From NCBI GenBank assembly GCA_905221615.1, contig CAJNDT010005423.1, positions 501,363 through 565,362 of the forward strand: a stretch of 64,000 nucleotides of DNA, in the 5' to 3' direction. Within the stretch, counting starts at the first letter, position 1. Each line of letters starts with the position of its first letter. Below the pieces are notes generated by a model, which made no database searches, was not told where the DNA came from, and saw only the letters and a list, made by a program, of their open reading frames with translations. The translations under genes were made by a program, and so were the position numbers. Shown one piece after another: positions 50,830 through 62,219 of this stretch. Source of the DNA: Symbiodinium sp. CCMP2592 (taxonomy: Eukaryota; Sar; Dinophyceae; Suessiales; Symbiodiniaceae).

Positions 50830-53190
50830 GAGCCCAGAACCCTTGCAGATCTTGAAAAGCGAGGGTGGGGCTTTGGATTGACGGAGCGCCCCTGATTTTC
50901 AAATCGGAGCTCTTATAGATGTTGAATTCGGAGGATAGGGCCTTGGACTGATGACTGATGCTGCGCCGCTGGTTTTCTAAAGCAGACCACGTATAGATCT
51001 TGAACTCCGAGGTTGGGGTTTCGGACGGATGGAACGACCCTTTTTTTTCCAAGCAGAACTCGTATGGATTTCGAACTCCGAGGATAGGGTCTTGGACCGA
51101 TGGAGCGCCCCTGATGTCTAGATCAGAATTCTTATAGATGTTGAACAACGAGGATAGGGCCTTGCACTGATGGTGCACCCCTGGTTTTACGAAGAGAACT
51201 CTGAAAGATCTGGAACTCTGGGGATTATGCTTTGGACTGATGGAGCGACCCTTATTTTGCAAAACAGCACTCGTATAGATCTTGAACTCCGAGGCTGGGG
51301 CTTGGGACTGATGGGGCGACCCTGATTGCTTGAATCAGAACTCTTATTAAATAGATCTTGAACTTTGAGGATAAGATCCTGGACTGACGGCGCGCCCCTG
51401 ATTTTTAAATCAGAACCCTTATAGATCTTGAACTCTGAGGATAAGGCCTTAGACTGATGCTGCGCCCCCCATATTTAAATCAGAACTCTTATAGATCTTG
51501 AACTCCGAGGATAAAGCCTTGCACTGATGGGGCGCGCCTGATCTTTCACAACAGATCTCTGATAGATCTTGACCTGTGGGTGATAAGGCTTTGGACTGAT
51601 GGAGCGCCCTTGGTCTTTAATCAGCACTCTAACAGATCTTGAACTCCGAGGGTGGGGCCTTGGACTGACGGAGAGGCCCTGATTTTCAAATCATGTTTTT
51701 TTAACATGTTAAACTCCGAGAGAAGGGGCTTGCACTGATGGCACGCCCCTGATTATCACAAAAGGTCTTGACCTCTGAAGATAGGGCTTTAGATTGATGG
51801 AGCGACCTTGATTTTGTGAAGCAGAACTCGTATAGATCTTGAACTCCGAGGGTGGGGCTTTGGACTGATGGTGCGCCCCTGATTTTTCGCAACAAAACTC
51901 TGATGGATGTTTTTGACCTTTGGGGATAAGGCCTTGGACTGACGAGGCACCCCAGCTCTTTAGTCAGAACTCTTACAAATTTTGAACTCCGAGGGTGGGG
52001 CCTTGGACTGATGGAGCTCCCCTGATATCTAAATCAGAACTCGTATAGATCTTTGATCAACGAGGATAGGGGCTTGCACTGATGGTGCACCCCTGGTTTT
52101 ACCAAGAGAACTCTGATAGATCTTGACCTCTGAGGATGAGGCTTTGGACTGATGGGGTGACCCTGATTTTGTAAAACAGAACTCGCATAGATCTTGTACT
52201 CCGAAGCTGGGGCTGTGGACTGATGGGGCGACCCTGATTTTTTGAATCAGAGTTCTTATATAGATCTTGAGCTCTGAGGATAAGACCTCTTGGACTGATG
52301 GGGCGACCCTGATTTGTTAAAGCAGAACTCGTATAGATCTTGAACTCTGCGGATAGGGCCTTGGACTGATGCCGCGCCCCTTATGTTAAAATCAGAACCT
52401 TTACAAATCTTTTTTCCCTGAGGGGGACTGATGGGCGCCCGGGTTTTTAACAGAACTCTTATAGATCTTGATTTCCGAAGGAGGGGCCTTGGACTGATGG
52501 GGCGACCCTGATGTTTTCAACCAGAACTCGTATGGATCTTGATATCCGAGGGTGGGGCCTTGGACTGATGGGGCGCCTCTGATTTATTCAAAATTCTCTT
52601 CTATGTAGGTCTTGAACTCTGAGAATAAGGCCTTGGACTGATGGCGCGCCCTGATGTTAAAATCAGAACCCCTACAAATCTTTAACTCCGAGGGTGGGGC
52701 CTTGGACTGGTGGGTCGCCCCTGCTTTTTAATCGGAATTCTTACAAATCTTGAACTCCGAGGGTGGGGCCTGATGGGTCGCCTGATTTTTAATGCGAAAC
52801 TTTTACAGATGTTGAACTGGGCCTAATGGGCGCCCCTCTTTCTTTTGAATCAGAACTCTTATAGATCTTGAACTCCGAAGGTGGGGGCTTGGACTGATGG
52901 GGCACCCCTGATTTTTGAATCAGAACTTTTTCAAGCATTGAACTCCGAGGGTGGAGCCTTTCACTGGTTGGGCTCCCCTGATTTCGAAATCAGGACTCTT
53001 ACAAAGCTTGAGCTCCCAGGGTGGAGCCTTGCACTGATCGGGCGCCCCTCTTTTTAACCCAGGACTCTCATTAAATTCGAACTCCGAGGATGGAGCCTTT
53101 CACTGCTGGGGCGCCGCGGATTTTTACATCCGAAAGCTCACAAACCTTGAACTCCGCCGATCACGCCTTGGACTGGTGGGAGCGCTGCTT
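50830..53190. repeat. About 71-bp satellite array, roughly 34 units
   Basis: Each unit contains AGATCTTGAACTCCGAGG, then GGGGCCTTGGACTGATGG, then GCGCCCCTGATTTT and AATCAGAACTCTTAT. Successive AGATCTTGAACT starts (for example 51278, 51352, 51423, 51493) are 70-74 bp apart. Divergence between units is considerable, so the array is old. No coding. Confidence 0.95.
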
Positions 53191-53314
53191 ATCTAATGAG
53201 GATTGCCTACGGTACTTCTGACCGAAGATACAGACTGAGCCACTTCCATACGTGCTCCCCCTCTCACGTCGCTAAGGAGCATGTATGGAGATGGAGTTGG
53301 GGGTGGGTTGTTTC

Positions 53315-53600
53315 GCATACTCGAGCGTACTCGAGCATACCCGAGTTACTCGAGCGTACTCGAGCGTACTCGAGCGTACTCGAGCGTACTCGAGCGTACT
53401 CGTGCGTACTCGTGCGTACTCGAGCGTACTCGAACGTACTCGAGCGTACTCGTGCGTACTCGTGCGTACTCGAGCGTACTCGAACGTACTCGAGCGTACT
53501 CGTGCGTACTCGTGCGTACTCGTGCGTACTCGTGCGTACTCGAGCGTACTCGAGCGTACTCGAGCGTACTCGAGCGTACTCGAGCGTATGCGCGAGTACT
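53315..53600. repeat. 10-bp minisatellite CGAG/CGTG-CGTACT
   Basis: About 28 units of CTCGAGCGTA/CTCGTGCGTA. Its reverse complement (GAGTACGCTC) is one or two bases from the 48.6-kb array unit, so the two arrays are related and inverted. Confidence 0.95.
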
Positions 53601-53618
53601 CGAAGTGCAGTCGCCCAT

Positions 53619-53660
53619 CGCGGTTTAGGGTTTAGGGTTTAGGGGTTTAGGGTTTAGGGT
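53619..53660. repeat. Interstitial TTTAGGG telomere-type repeats
   Basis: About six units. Confidence 0.9.
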
Positions 53661-53679
53661 GTGTAACAGTATGCGCGCG

Positions 53680-53720
53680 GTGGGTGCGCCTTTTACTTTA
53701 GGAATAAGGGGCGCACCCAC
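53680..53720. repeat. Hairpin GTGGGTGCGCC / GGCGCACCCAC
   Basis: Perfect 11-bp arms (53680-53690, 53710-53720), 19-base loop. It could be a terminator-like or cruciform structure. Confidence 0.75.
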
Positions 53721-54054
53721 TAATCGCTCGCTTGCGTCAGCATGTAGTCCCGCCCCAACCACCCCAACTATTCTCAATTAGGGTTTAGGGTTCACCCCCC
53801 AAACCCCCCTCAAGGGGGGCTTTCTTGCTCTCTGCTTCCTTTCGCAGCTTGACATGTAAACAATAATATTTCTCCAGAAATCACAACCGAAATGGTTTCT
53901 GTCGGGTTGTGGGTCCTCGCGGCCTGTGCCGGCCGCTCGACGTAAAGCAAGGGTTTCCAACAAACAGCTTGCATCTCGCACCCTGTAAGGGGTGCTCCGT
54001 GTAAACAAGGTAGTGTAGGGCAAGGAGTAGGTCAGGAACCAGGCGAGGGCAGGC

Positions 54055-54270
54055 AGGAAGGAGGCAGTGCAGGGGCAAGGAGGGAGGAGGCAGGGCAGGG
54101 GCCAGGGCGGGCAGCAGGGCAGGGCAGGACAGGGCAGGGCAGCGCAGGGCAGACCAGGGCAGGGCAGGGCAGCGCAGGCAGGGAGGGCAGGGGCAGGGCA
54201 GACCAGCGCGGGCAGCGCAGGGCAGGGCAGCACAGCGCAGGGCAGGGCAGGGCAGGGCAGGGCAGGGGGG
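54055..54270. repeat. GGGCA-type G-rich array
   Basis: Repeats of AGGGC and GGGCAGCGCA over 200 bp. The plus strand has dozens of GGG runs at short spacing, so G-quadruplexes are likely. The open frames here (Arg/Gly/Gln or Cys/Pro/Ala repeats) are not genes. Confidence 0.9.
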
Positions 54271-54589
54271 GGGCCAAAATTGCAATTTTTGTCCAGGTCC
54301 TTTTCTGGGACCGGCCTCGAGGCCCCTGCGTCCTTGAACTCTGCTCGCTGGAGGCCCTGGACCCCGCCTGGGGGGGCCCTTTTTGGAGGGGGGGAACCCC
54401 TTGCCAGACCCAATGGTGCAGGGTTCGGCGTAGCTGAGTCATTTCCGTCCCCGTATACCGGGAGGCTTTACCCTCCCTCACCGTCTTGTCGGGACGCTCG
54501 GCCGGGGGCCTCGGTCGCAGCCTCCATCCAGCGCCCATGCAAATGGTCAGCGGCGCTCTCGGCAGTTTAGGGTTTAGGGTTTAGGGTTC

Positions 54590-56100
54590 GCCAGCGCAGT
54601 TTTTGGACTGCGCTAACAGGCGCCCTGAGCATCTCACGCGAAGCTAGCAGCTGCATCCCTTTCTTTTAAAGGGGCTGTGGCTTCAGCCGTAAAACTCGTT
54701 GTCTGCTCCGCGATTGCTCTCTGTTGGTTCGGGCTAGACTAAATTGAGGCTTTCTTATTGTTAAGGGTTTGCTGGGGTTTGGTAAAAACGGCGGTTTCTG
54801 ACAATCATGTTTTTCGGCACTTTTTCCGGGTTGGGTCGGGAAACTTTTCAAACTTTTCTGGAGCGGCCGGGTCTCTCCTGGCGACGTGTCAGGGGTTCCA
54901 GGTGGGTTGGGGCTCGGAGGCGGAGGGGTCCGAGCGCGAGCATCTCACCTGAAGGCTTTTTCTGCTTGAAGGGGGACCGTGTGGACTGCGCTCACAGGCG
55001 CCCCGAGCATCTCCCACGAAGGCCTCCTCTGCTTCGGGGGGGCTGGTGTTTAAGTCCTCAGCTTTTGCGTGTGCCCTGCGATTGTGCTCTGTTTGTTCGG
55101 GTTAAGTTAGGTTTAGAGCCCTGTGAGTGTAAAAGGATTGCCGGGTCTTGGGGGTTCTTGTGGTTTCACTGCTTTGAGGGGGCCGTTGCTTAAGCCTTAA
55201 AGGTTGTCGTCTGCTTCGCGATTATTCTCTGTTGGTTCGGGTTAGGTTAAATTGAAGCTTTGTTAGTGTTGAGGGATTGCTGGGGTTTGGGGGTGCTTGT
55301 GGTTTCACTGCTTTGAGGGGGCCGTTGCTTATGCCTGCAAACTTGTCGTCTGCCCCGTTGTCTGCTCCGCGATTGCTCTCTGTTGGTTCGGGCTAGACTA
55401 AATTGAGGCTTTCTTATTGTTGAGGGTTTGCTGGGGTTTGGTAAAAACGGCGGTTTCTGACAATCATGTTTTTCGGCACTTTTTCCGGGTTGGGTCGGGA
55501 AACTTTTCAAACTTTTCTGGAGCGGCCGGGTCTCTCCTGGCGACGTGTCAGGGGTTCCAGGTGGGTCGGGGCTCGGAGGCGGAGGGGTCCGAGCGCGAGC
55601 ATCTCACCTGAAGGCTTTTTCTGCTTGAAGGGGGACCGTGTGGACTGCGCTCACAGGCGCCCCGAGCATCTCCCACGAAGGCCTCCTCTGCTTCGGGGGG
55701 GCTGGTGTTTAAGTCCTCAGCTTTTGCGTGTGCCCTGCGATTGTGCTCTGTTTGTTCGGGTTAAGTTAGGTTTAGAGCCCTGTGAGTGTAAAAGGATTGC
55801 CGGGTCTTGGGGGTTCTTGTGGTTTCACTGCTTTGAGGGGGCCGTTGCTTAAGCCTTAAAGGTTGTCGTTTGCTTCGCGATTATTCTCTGTTGGTTCGGG
55901 TTAGGTTAAATTGAAGCTTTGCTAGTGTTGAGGGATTGCTGGGGTTTGGGGGTGCTTGTGGTTTCACTGCTTTGAGGGGGTCGTTGCTTATGCCTTCAAA
56001 CTCGTCGTCTGCCCGTCGAGTGCTCTTTGTTTGCTCGGGCTGGTTTTAGTTGAAGCTTTGGTAGTGTTTAGGGATTGCTGCGGTTTGGTGTCTTTGTTGT
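54590..56100. repeat. 659-bp tandem duplication built on a roughly 140-bp monomer
   Basis: The segment starting CTCTGTTGGTTCGGGCTAG near 54718 is repeated 659 bp later with almost no change. Within each copy a monomer with TCTGTTGGTTCGGGTTAGG and TTTGCTGGGGTTTGG recurs. Parts (GGTGGGTTGGGGCTC-GAGGC) recur at 56.2, 61.0 and 61.45 kb. Confidence 0.9.
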
Positions 56101-56289
56101 TTGAAAAAAGTCAAGGTTCTCGGGAGCGTTTCTGCCTGGGCTCTGGATATTTTTCTGGCGGGAGGGTCCCCCCTTGCGACGTGTCAGGGCTGCGAGGTGG
56201 GTTGGGGCTCAGAGGCGGAGGGGTTCGAGTGCGAGCATCTCACCCGAAGGCTTTTTCTGCTTGAAGGGGGACCATTTGGACTGCACCAG

Positions 56290-56766
56290 AAGGCCCAGGC
56301 TGCCCAAGATGATGACCGGGCGGACAAAAGCCAGCTAGACTGGCTTGTGAATCCTTTCCGATACACCATGGACAACCTTCAGAAGCTCGAGGTGTCGCTT
56401 TTGGTGGATGGAAAGTTCACGAGCACCACCGGCATGGATGAGCAAGCCACGATGTTCGACATGATTCAGTCAATGGAAAGCTCCCACTGTGACGAGCAGA
56501 ACAGCTACGAGTGCGTGGGCGTCGCAGTCGCGGTCCGGAAGATCAAGAAGAAGAACGATGATAGGAAGTTCGATGACGACACGAAAAAGGACGATCACGA
56601 TGACAGCCAGAAAGATGACGACAAGAAGGACAATCACGAGGACAGTCAGAAAGATGACGACATGGAGGAGGAGAGCGAGGACAGTAGCGACACTTCGTCG
56701 TCTCACTGGCTGAGAGATTGTCAACTGCCGGCAGCATCGAGCAATGGGCCCTTTCGCTGGAAGTGA
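56290..56766 (+). CDS. Candidate terminal exon of an acidic-tailed protein
   Basis: After the acceptor CACCAG (ending 56289) the frame reads KAQAAQDDDRADKSQLDWLV, then MDNLQKLEVSLLVDGKFTST, MFDMIQSMES and YECVGVAVAVRKI, then a 45-residue Lys/Asp repeat (DDSQKDDDKKDN), ending in a stop at 56764-56766. The frame also extends upstream, but there it runs through the repeat family described for 54.6-56.1 kb. No domain is recognised; the charged tail resembles disordered acidic tails. Confidence 0.45.
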   Translation, partial: KAQAAQDDDRADKSQLDWLVNPFRYTMDNLQKLEVSLLVDGKFTSTTGMDEQATMFDMIQSMESSHCDEQNSYECVGVAVAVRKIKKKNDDRKFDDDTKKDDHDDSQKDDDKKDNHEDSQKDDDMEEESEDSSDTSSSHWLRDCQLPAASSNGPFRWK

Positions 56767-56769
56767 GTC

Positions 56770-56880
56770 CCACAGCACACAGCATGCAGCAGCATGAAGC
56801 CACAGCACACAGCCACAGCACACAACGCAGCACACCGCAGCACACTGCAGCACAAGACAGAGCAACAGCAGCACACAGAG
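56770..56880. repeat. CAGCACA repeats
   Basis: Diverged CAGCACACAG units directly after the exon at 56290-56766. Confidence 0.85.
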
Positions 56881-57289
56881 GGGTGAGTTTCTTCTTCGAG
56901 TGGCCGAGTGTGCCCTAAGGATGCCTAAGGTCTTTAGCTATGGGATGCTATGGGGTGGCAGTACTACATATCCTAGGCATAGGCCGGGTTAGATCGGGCT
57001 AGTGTATACTAGATGGTTGACAGGCAAACTCGGTCCTGGCCGTCGCGGTTCGTGTGTTGGAAACATCGCTGGCTGCATCCCTGCGTTTTGAGCCTTGTTC
57101 GGGGTTTTGGTTTCGGGTTGTTTGCCTTGTTCCCGTTTACATCCCTTCTTCCCCCCCTCAAACGATAGTTGTTCGTGGTTTCGCTTGGGTGGTGGGCTTC
57201 GGGATTTGGGGTTTGGGCTTGGAGCCTGAGCTTCGGGGCACATTCGGTCAGCGGCTTTCTTTTTCTTGTTCGGGGTAGGGTCGGGTATG

Positions 57290-57470
57290 CGGCCCACAGC
57301 CAGGGCCCGGGGCCGGGGCACCTTCCCACAGCCGGGCCGGGCCACCTTCCCACAGCCAGGGCCCGGGGCCGGGCACCTTCCCACAGCCAGGCCCGGGCGG
57401 GGCACCTTCCCACAGCAGGGCCGGGGCCAGGGCCCGGGGCCCTGGCACCTTCCCGCAGCCAGGGACACCT
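57290..57470. repeat. GC-rich minisatellite GGGGCACCTTCCCACAGCC
   Basis: About seven diverged units of 20-30 bp. Confidence 0.85.
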
Positions 57471-57589
57471 GCCCGAACCCCCGCCCAAACCCCGGTAGAT
57501 CCAGACCCAAGTGCTGCATCCCACAGATCGTGCCAGGCGATGACTGCAGACCGTGCTGTCACAATGGAAGCCTCATTCCGACGCGGGAT

Positions 57590-58450
57590 AAACGACATGA
57601 CGCGCAAATGTTTTTCTTGTGGAACACCGGGTGCAAGAACAGGTTTCGCTCTGTCGATGAACAATTACACAGAAGCATGTCGGGAGAGGAAGAGCGAAAG
57701 GGGGGGGGGGCAGGGCGGGCGCACACTGGCAGTGTGCGCAAGTTGCAAATACCAGTATCGCGATCTCTATTCCTATGCGGGATAAACGAGATCACGCGCA
57801 AACATATATGTTCCTGTGGAATACCAGGCGCAAAAACAGGTTTTGCTCTGTCGATGCAAAATTATACCGAAGCAGGTTGGGCGGAAAACCGAGGGGGGGG
57901 GGGGCAGGGCGGGCAATTAAATGGCGGTGTGCCAAAGTTGCAAACACCAATATTACGATCGTTATTCCGATGCGGGATTCACGAGATCGTGCGCAAACGT
58001 TTGTTTCTTGTGGAACACCAGACGCAAACACGGGTTCTGCTCTGTGGATGCAAGCTTAAACCGAAGCATGTCGGGATACAAGAGCGAAAGGGGGGGGGGC
58101 GGGCGCGTAATTGGCAGTGTGCACAAGTTGCAAATACCAGTATCGCGTCGTTCCGATGCAGAATAAACGAGATCACGCGCAAACTTTTCCTTGTTGTGGG
58201 ACACCAGGCACAAAAATAGGTTTTGCTCTGTCGATGTAGAATTATACCGAAGCATGTCGGGAGAGGAGTGCGAAAGGGGGGGGGCAGGGCGGGCGCGTAA
58301 TTCGCAGTGTGCACAAATTGCAAATACCAGTATCGCGATCACCATTCCCATGCGGGATGAACGAGATTGTGCGCGAATGTTTGTTTCTTGTGGAACACCA
58401 GACGTAAAAACGGATTTTGCTCTGTGGATGCAAACTTAAACCGAAGCATG
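57590..58450. repeat. 191-bp tandem repeat, about 4.5 units
   Basis: Anchored by GCGCAAA at about 57605, 57796, 57988, 58178 and 58370. Each unit contains TCTTGTGGAACACC, GTTTTGCTCTGTCGATG and an oligo-G tract of 8-11 bases. In several units one frame reads CGTPGAxTGFALSM, NYTEA and a CxSCKYQY segment, but the period is not a multiple of three. If coding, each unit would have to be a separate exon. Confidence 0.9.
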
Positions 58451-58739
58451 TACGAATATGTATATGGAAGTAAATATCTAATCGTATGATTTCGACGTGA
58501 AGCTGGTCTGGAAGCAGTCTTGACTGGCAGCCTTAAACCCAATGTCAAGCCGAAATAAAAGGAACATGGGCTGAAACTGATTCGAAGCCGTGCGCAGCAT
58601 GCGGGAGCTTTCAACTGGATATAAGCTTGCATTTGCACTTCGATTTGCTTCCTGACAGCTTAGATCTGATCTGAAGCCTCCTGGATTACCAACAGGCTTG
58701 AACTCAGTTGGATTGGTATTGAAGTATTCGAATCTGGCC

Positions 58740-58998
58740 AAAACCAAAACGCACATTGGTGACGTCTATGTGCGTTTTGCTCTTGTCTGCAAAGAAACAA
58801 GAATTACTTTGGTATGGTTTGGTATTGATGTCTTCAAATCTGGCCAAAACCAAAACGCACATTGGTGATGTCTATGTGCGTTTTGCTCTTGTCTGCAAAG
58901 AAACAAGAATTACTTTGGTATGGTTTGGTATTGAAGTCTTCAAATCTAGCCCAAACCAAAAGGTACATTGGTGACGTCTATGTGCGTTTTGCTCTTGC
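58740..58998. repeat. 106-bp tandem repeat, three units
   Basis: TCTATGTGCGTTTTGCTCTTG occurs at 58766, 58872 and 58978. The third unit diverges into the exon that follows. Confidence 0.9.
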
Positions 58999-59002
58999 CC
59001 AG

Positions 59003-59140
59003 CAGTGCATGGTGCGGCACTTGTATAGGCCGCAAATTCAAGCCGCCAAGGCAAAGGCCAAGGCGAAGGCCAAGGCAAATGCCAAGGCAAAGGCGAAGCC
59101 TCAGGCAAAGCCTCGGGCGAAGCCAGCCCCAGAGGGGTGA
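59003..59140 (+). CDS. Candidate terminal exon with Ala-Lys tail
   Basis: After the acceptor TTGCCCAG (ending 59002) the frame reads QCMVRHLYRPQIQ followed by about 30 residues of AK repeats with Pro and Arg (AKPQAKPRAKPAPEG) and a stop at 59138-59140. Such tails occur in histone-like and nucleic-acid-binding proteins. Upstream exons were not found. Confidence 0.4.
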   Translation, partial: QCMVRHLYRPQIQAAKAKAKAKAKANAKAKAKPQAKPRAKPAPEG

Positions 59141-61570
59141 GCCTATTCAACCCTCGTCTGCGAACATCTCTCACCTCACCCCAAGGCCAAGGCCAAGTAT
59201 TTCACCCGACCCAAGTAGGTCCCCGTTGTTTATTTCCACCATCCATCTAGTCTTAACTTAGTCTAACTACCTATCTTTGTTGCATCCTATCTAACATACT
59301 GATATCTTTTTTTTTTTGCGGGCCTTGGCCGTTTTCCATTTTCCCGTATTGCATGTGCATGCTTTTTTTATAACTTCTTTTTTGTGGGGTCCCCGATTCG
59401 GGTTTTGTGTTCGATACTTTGGTTCTCTGTAGTTGTTTTGTTGGGAGTCTATGGGGTTTTAGACGCGCAAGTCGCCGCTAATTTAGTTTGTTTCAATCGG
59501 GGACCCGGGGGTAGTAAGGTTGGGGGTTTGTCCGGAGCGAGGTTCGCCTCCAGATGCCGAGGACAACCCCCCGACCAGAGCGCCCCTTGTACATACTGGG
59601 GACGGTAACTTGGTTTGGTTATTGGATTTGATTGATTTGGTTGGGGTTTGGTTAGTTCGGTTCGTCCCCGTTTCACGGGCCGTGGGCTTTGCATCGCACT
59701 TGGTTTTGTTGTTGGTTGTAATTGTTTTCTACTTAATCTGCTACGGCAGCTCTTAGTTTAGGTGCTATGGATGCAAGGCCCTGCGGGATGCGCTCCGTTA
59801 ATGCGTGGCCCTTTTTTTTGGAGCTGTAATTAATGAATTCAATCCTTGCCCTTTTTGCTTTTTCTAATCTCTTGTTGCCGAGCGCCTAACACCAGCATCG
59901 GTGGCTCGGGGGCTGAGGCCGGCATATTTTGTTTTTTTCACCCTCCCTTTGCATTCGCGGGTAAAATAGATTGCGCCTTTGCGCAGCTGCAGTGCCTCTT
60001 TTTGCACGCCAATGTCGTTGGATCGTTTCCTCTTATCCGCCCAGGTCGCGACCTCTTCGTTTGTTGGGGACTTGGTCGTGTCGCTCCGGGTTTTGGGTTC
60101 AGGGCCTGATGATCCTTGGGACGTTTTGGCCTTGTAGTGTGGCCGCCTTTAGACCTCGTTTTGCCTCTGCGGGTCCCAGGTATGGGTTTGGAGCATTCCT
60201 GCTCATTCATCTGAACAGACCCTTGTCACTCAGGGGACTCTCATAATCCTTCTAGCCTTCGGTTGCCTTTGTATCCTTGCTCATTGCGATAGCTTTTGCG
60301 AGCCTTCCAGGTTGTTTGGTGGTGGTTGGTGCCGATATAGCATTCTAGCCAAAGCAAACCTCCTGTCTTCCAATTTCATTCGGGGTGTGGCTTTCGGGCC
60401 TAAGCGAGCTCGGAAAATGCGATGTTTCTTGGCCTTGCTTTCATGTGCGCGGGGGTAAGCCCGGGGTGGAGCTTGCGGGGTTATGGACATTGGGACTTGG
60501 GCTTTAGGCGGAGGGGGTGTGTTTGGATGTTTAGGGTTGTTTTTCCTTGAATGTCAGGATGTTGAAAGACATTTCCTGAGTCGCTTGAGGCGCTTGCTCG
60601 GGATTGTTCCCCTTTTCTTGGCCTCGCTTTGATTTTGCTGGGTCCGCTCGTGTAGGTCTTTTTTGCGCTCGAGTGGTTTTGCTGCCTTGCTGACTCCGTG
60701 CTCGAGCTGGCTTCTTACTCAACTCCGCGGGGTGGGGGTGCGTGCGTCGGGGCGCACTGTCGGGCTGGATGCGGCGCGGTCGGGACCTCGGAGCGCGGTG
60801 CAGGGAGACTGTAGGTGTGCCGGTAGTTGCGTGAATGTGAGGCTTGGGGTTTCCTTCGGGCGTTGTGGGTGTTTTTTTTTGAAGGTGGGTTGAGGTTCTC
60901 AGGCAGTGCTTGTTCTAAGTGCCTGCTTCCCTTGCTGTTCTTCCCTTTGCCTTGCCTCAGGTTTGGACCTCCTCATTTTGGCCGTGCCCTCACTTGTCAG
61001 GCTTCAGGGGTTCCAGGTCGGTTGGGGCTCCGAGGCAGAGAGGTCTGAGTGCGCGAGGCTTGGGCGTTGGGGGTTTATTCGGCTTTGGGCGGTGGGTTGG
61101 GGCTCCGAGGCAGTCAGGTCTTGCGTGGTTGCTTTGTTAGGGTATCGGACCTGTTAGGTTTTGGGTTCTGTTATAACGCAGGGTTTGTTGGAACTTATAG
61201 GGCTTGTTAAAAGCTTAGGGTTTGTTGCGGCTGAGGCCTTGGCTTCTGTCAGGGTTTGAGGTTTGCTACGGTTGAAGGTCCTCTGGGCTCGAGGCTAGGT
61301 TAGTGTTCAGGGCTTGTTGGGTCTTGTGGCTGTTAGGCTTTAGGGTTAGTTGGAACTTCTCTTCTTCCTCCCGCTTAGGCTCCTTGACGATGCTCTGGTC
61401 TGGCCGGGCCCTCCCTCGCGAGGTTTCCGGGCTTCCAGGTGGGTTGGGGCTCCGAGGCAGAGAGGTCTGAGTGCGCGAGGCTTGGGTGTTGAGGGTTTTT
61501 CGGACTTGGGAGGTGGGTTGGGGCTCCGAGGCAGTGAGGTTTCGAGTGCGTGCCGTGCTTTTTTTAAGTA
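59141..61570. other. Gene-less, GT-rich sequence
   Basis: No coding segment recognised. Near 61010-61090 and 61430-61540 the repeat GGTGGGTTGGGGCTCCGAGG recurs, related to the 54.6-56.2 kb family. Confidence 0.4.
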
Positions 61571-61574
61571 TATG

Positions 61575-61880
61575 AAATGATGAACCCCGAAGCGGAATTT
61601 AAGTAAATTGAAGTGATGAACCCCCGAAGAAGAGTTTAAGTAAATTGATGTGATGAACCCATCAAGGAGGGTTTTAAGTAAATGGAAGTGATGAGCCCCT
61701 GAAGGAGGGTTTAAGTAAATGGAAGTGATGAGCCCCCGAAGGAGGGTTTAAGTAAATGGAAGTGATGAATCCAAACGATGAACCCTAAACCTGGTTGACC
61801 CCCGCGAGGGTTTAAGTAAATTGAGGTGGTTGACCCCCGCGAGGGTTTAAGTAAATTGAGGTGGTTGACCCCCGCGAGGG
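61575..61880. repeat. 35-40 bp minisatellite of GAGGGTTTAAGTAAAT units
   Basis: About eight units, first of a GATGAACCCCCGAAG type and then of a GTTGACCCCCGCGAGGG type. The second type matches the 23.0-kb array. Confidence 0.9.
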
Positions 61881-61885
61881 TTTAA

Positions 61886-61953
61886 GGTTTAGGGTTTAGG
61901 GTTTAGGGTTTAGGGTTTAGGGTTTAGGGTTTAGGGTTTAGGGTTTAGGGTTT
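61886..61953. repeat. (TTTAGGG)n tract 1
   Basis: About nine near-perfect telomere-type units on the plus strand, at the left edge of a roughly 1.6-kb repeat unit. Confidence 0.95.
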
Positions 61954-62219
61954 ATTGAGCTTGCTTCGTGTGCGGGGTGCCTTTTTGAGAATCCTAAACT
62001 GGGGGGTTTTTTTTGGGTTTTTTTGAATTTTTTTGGGTTTTATTGAATTTTTTTGCCTTTTTTCTATTTTTTTAATTTTTTTTTTTAGTTTTGTGGTATC
62101 CGGGTCCTTAATTTTGGGCTCCGGGTCCTCAATTTTAGGTCCGGTCTTGGTGTGGTCCTTAATTTTAAGCTCCGGGTCCTTAATTTGCGGCTCCGGGTCC
62201 TCAATTGTAGGTTTTGGTC

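Noticed and set aside
53778-54570. Cys/Pro-rich or Arg/Gly-rich proteins of 130-210 codons
   Set aside because: They are translations of the GGGCA array and its complement.
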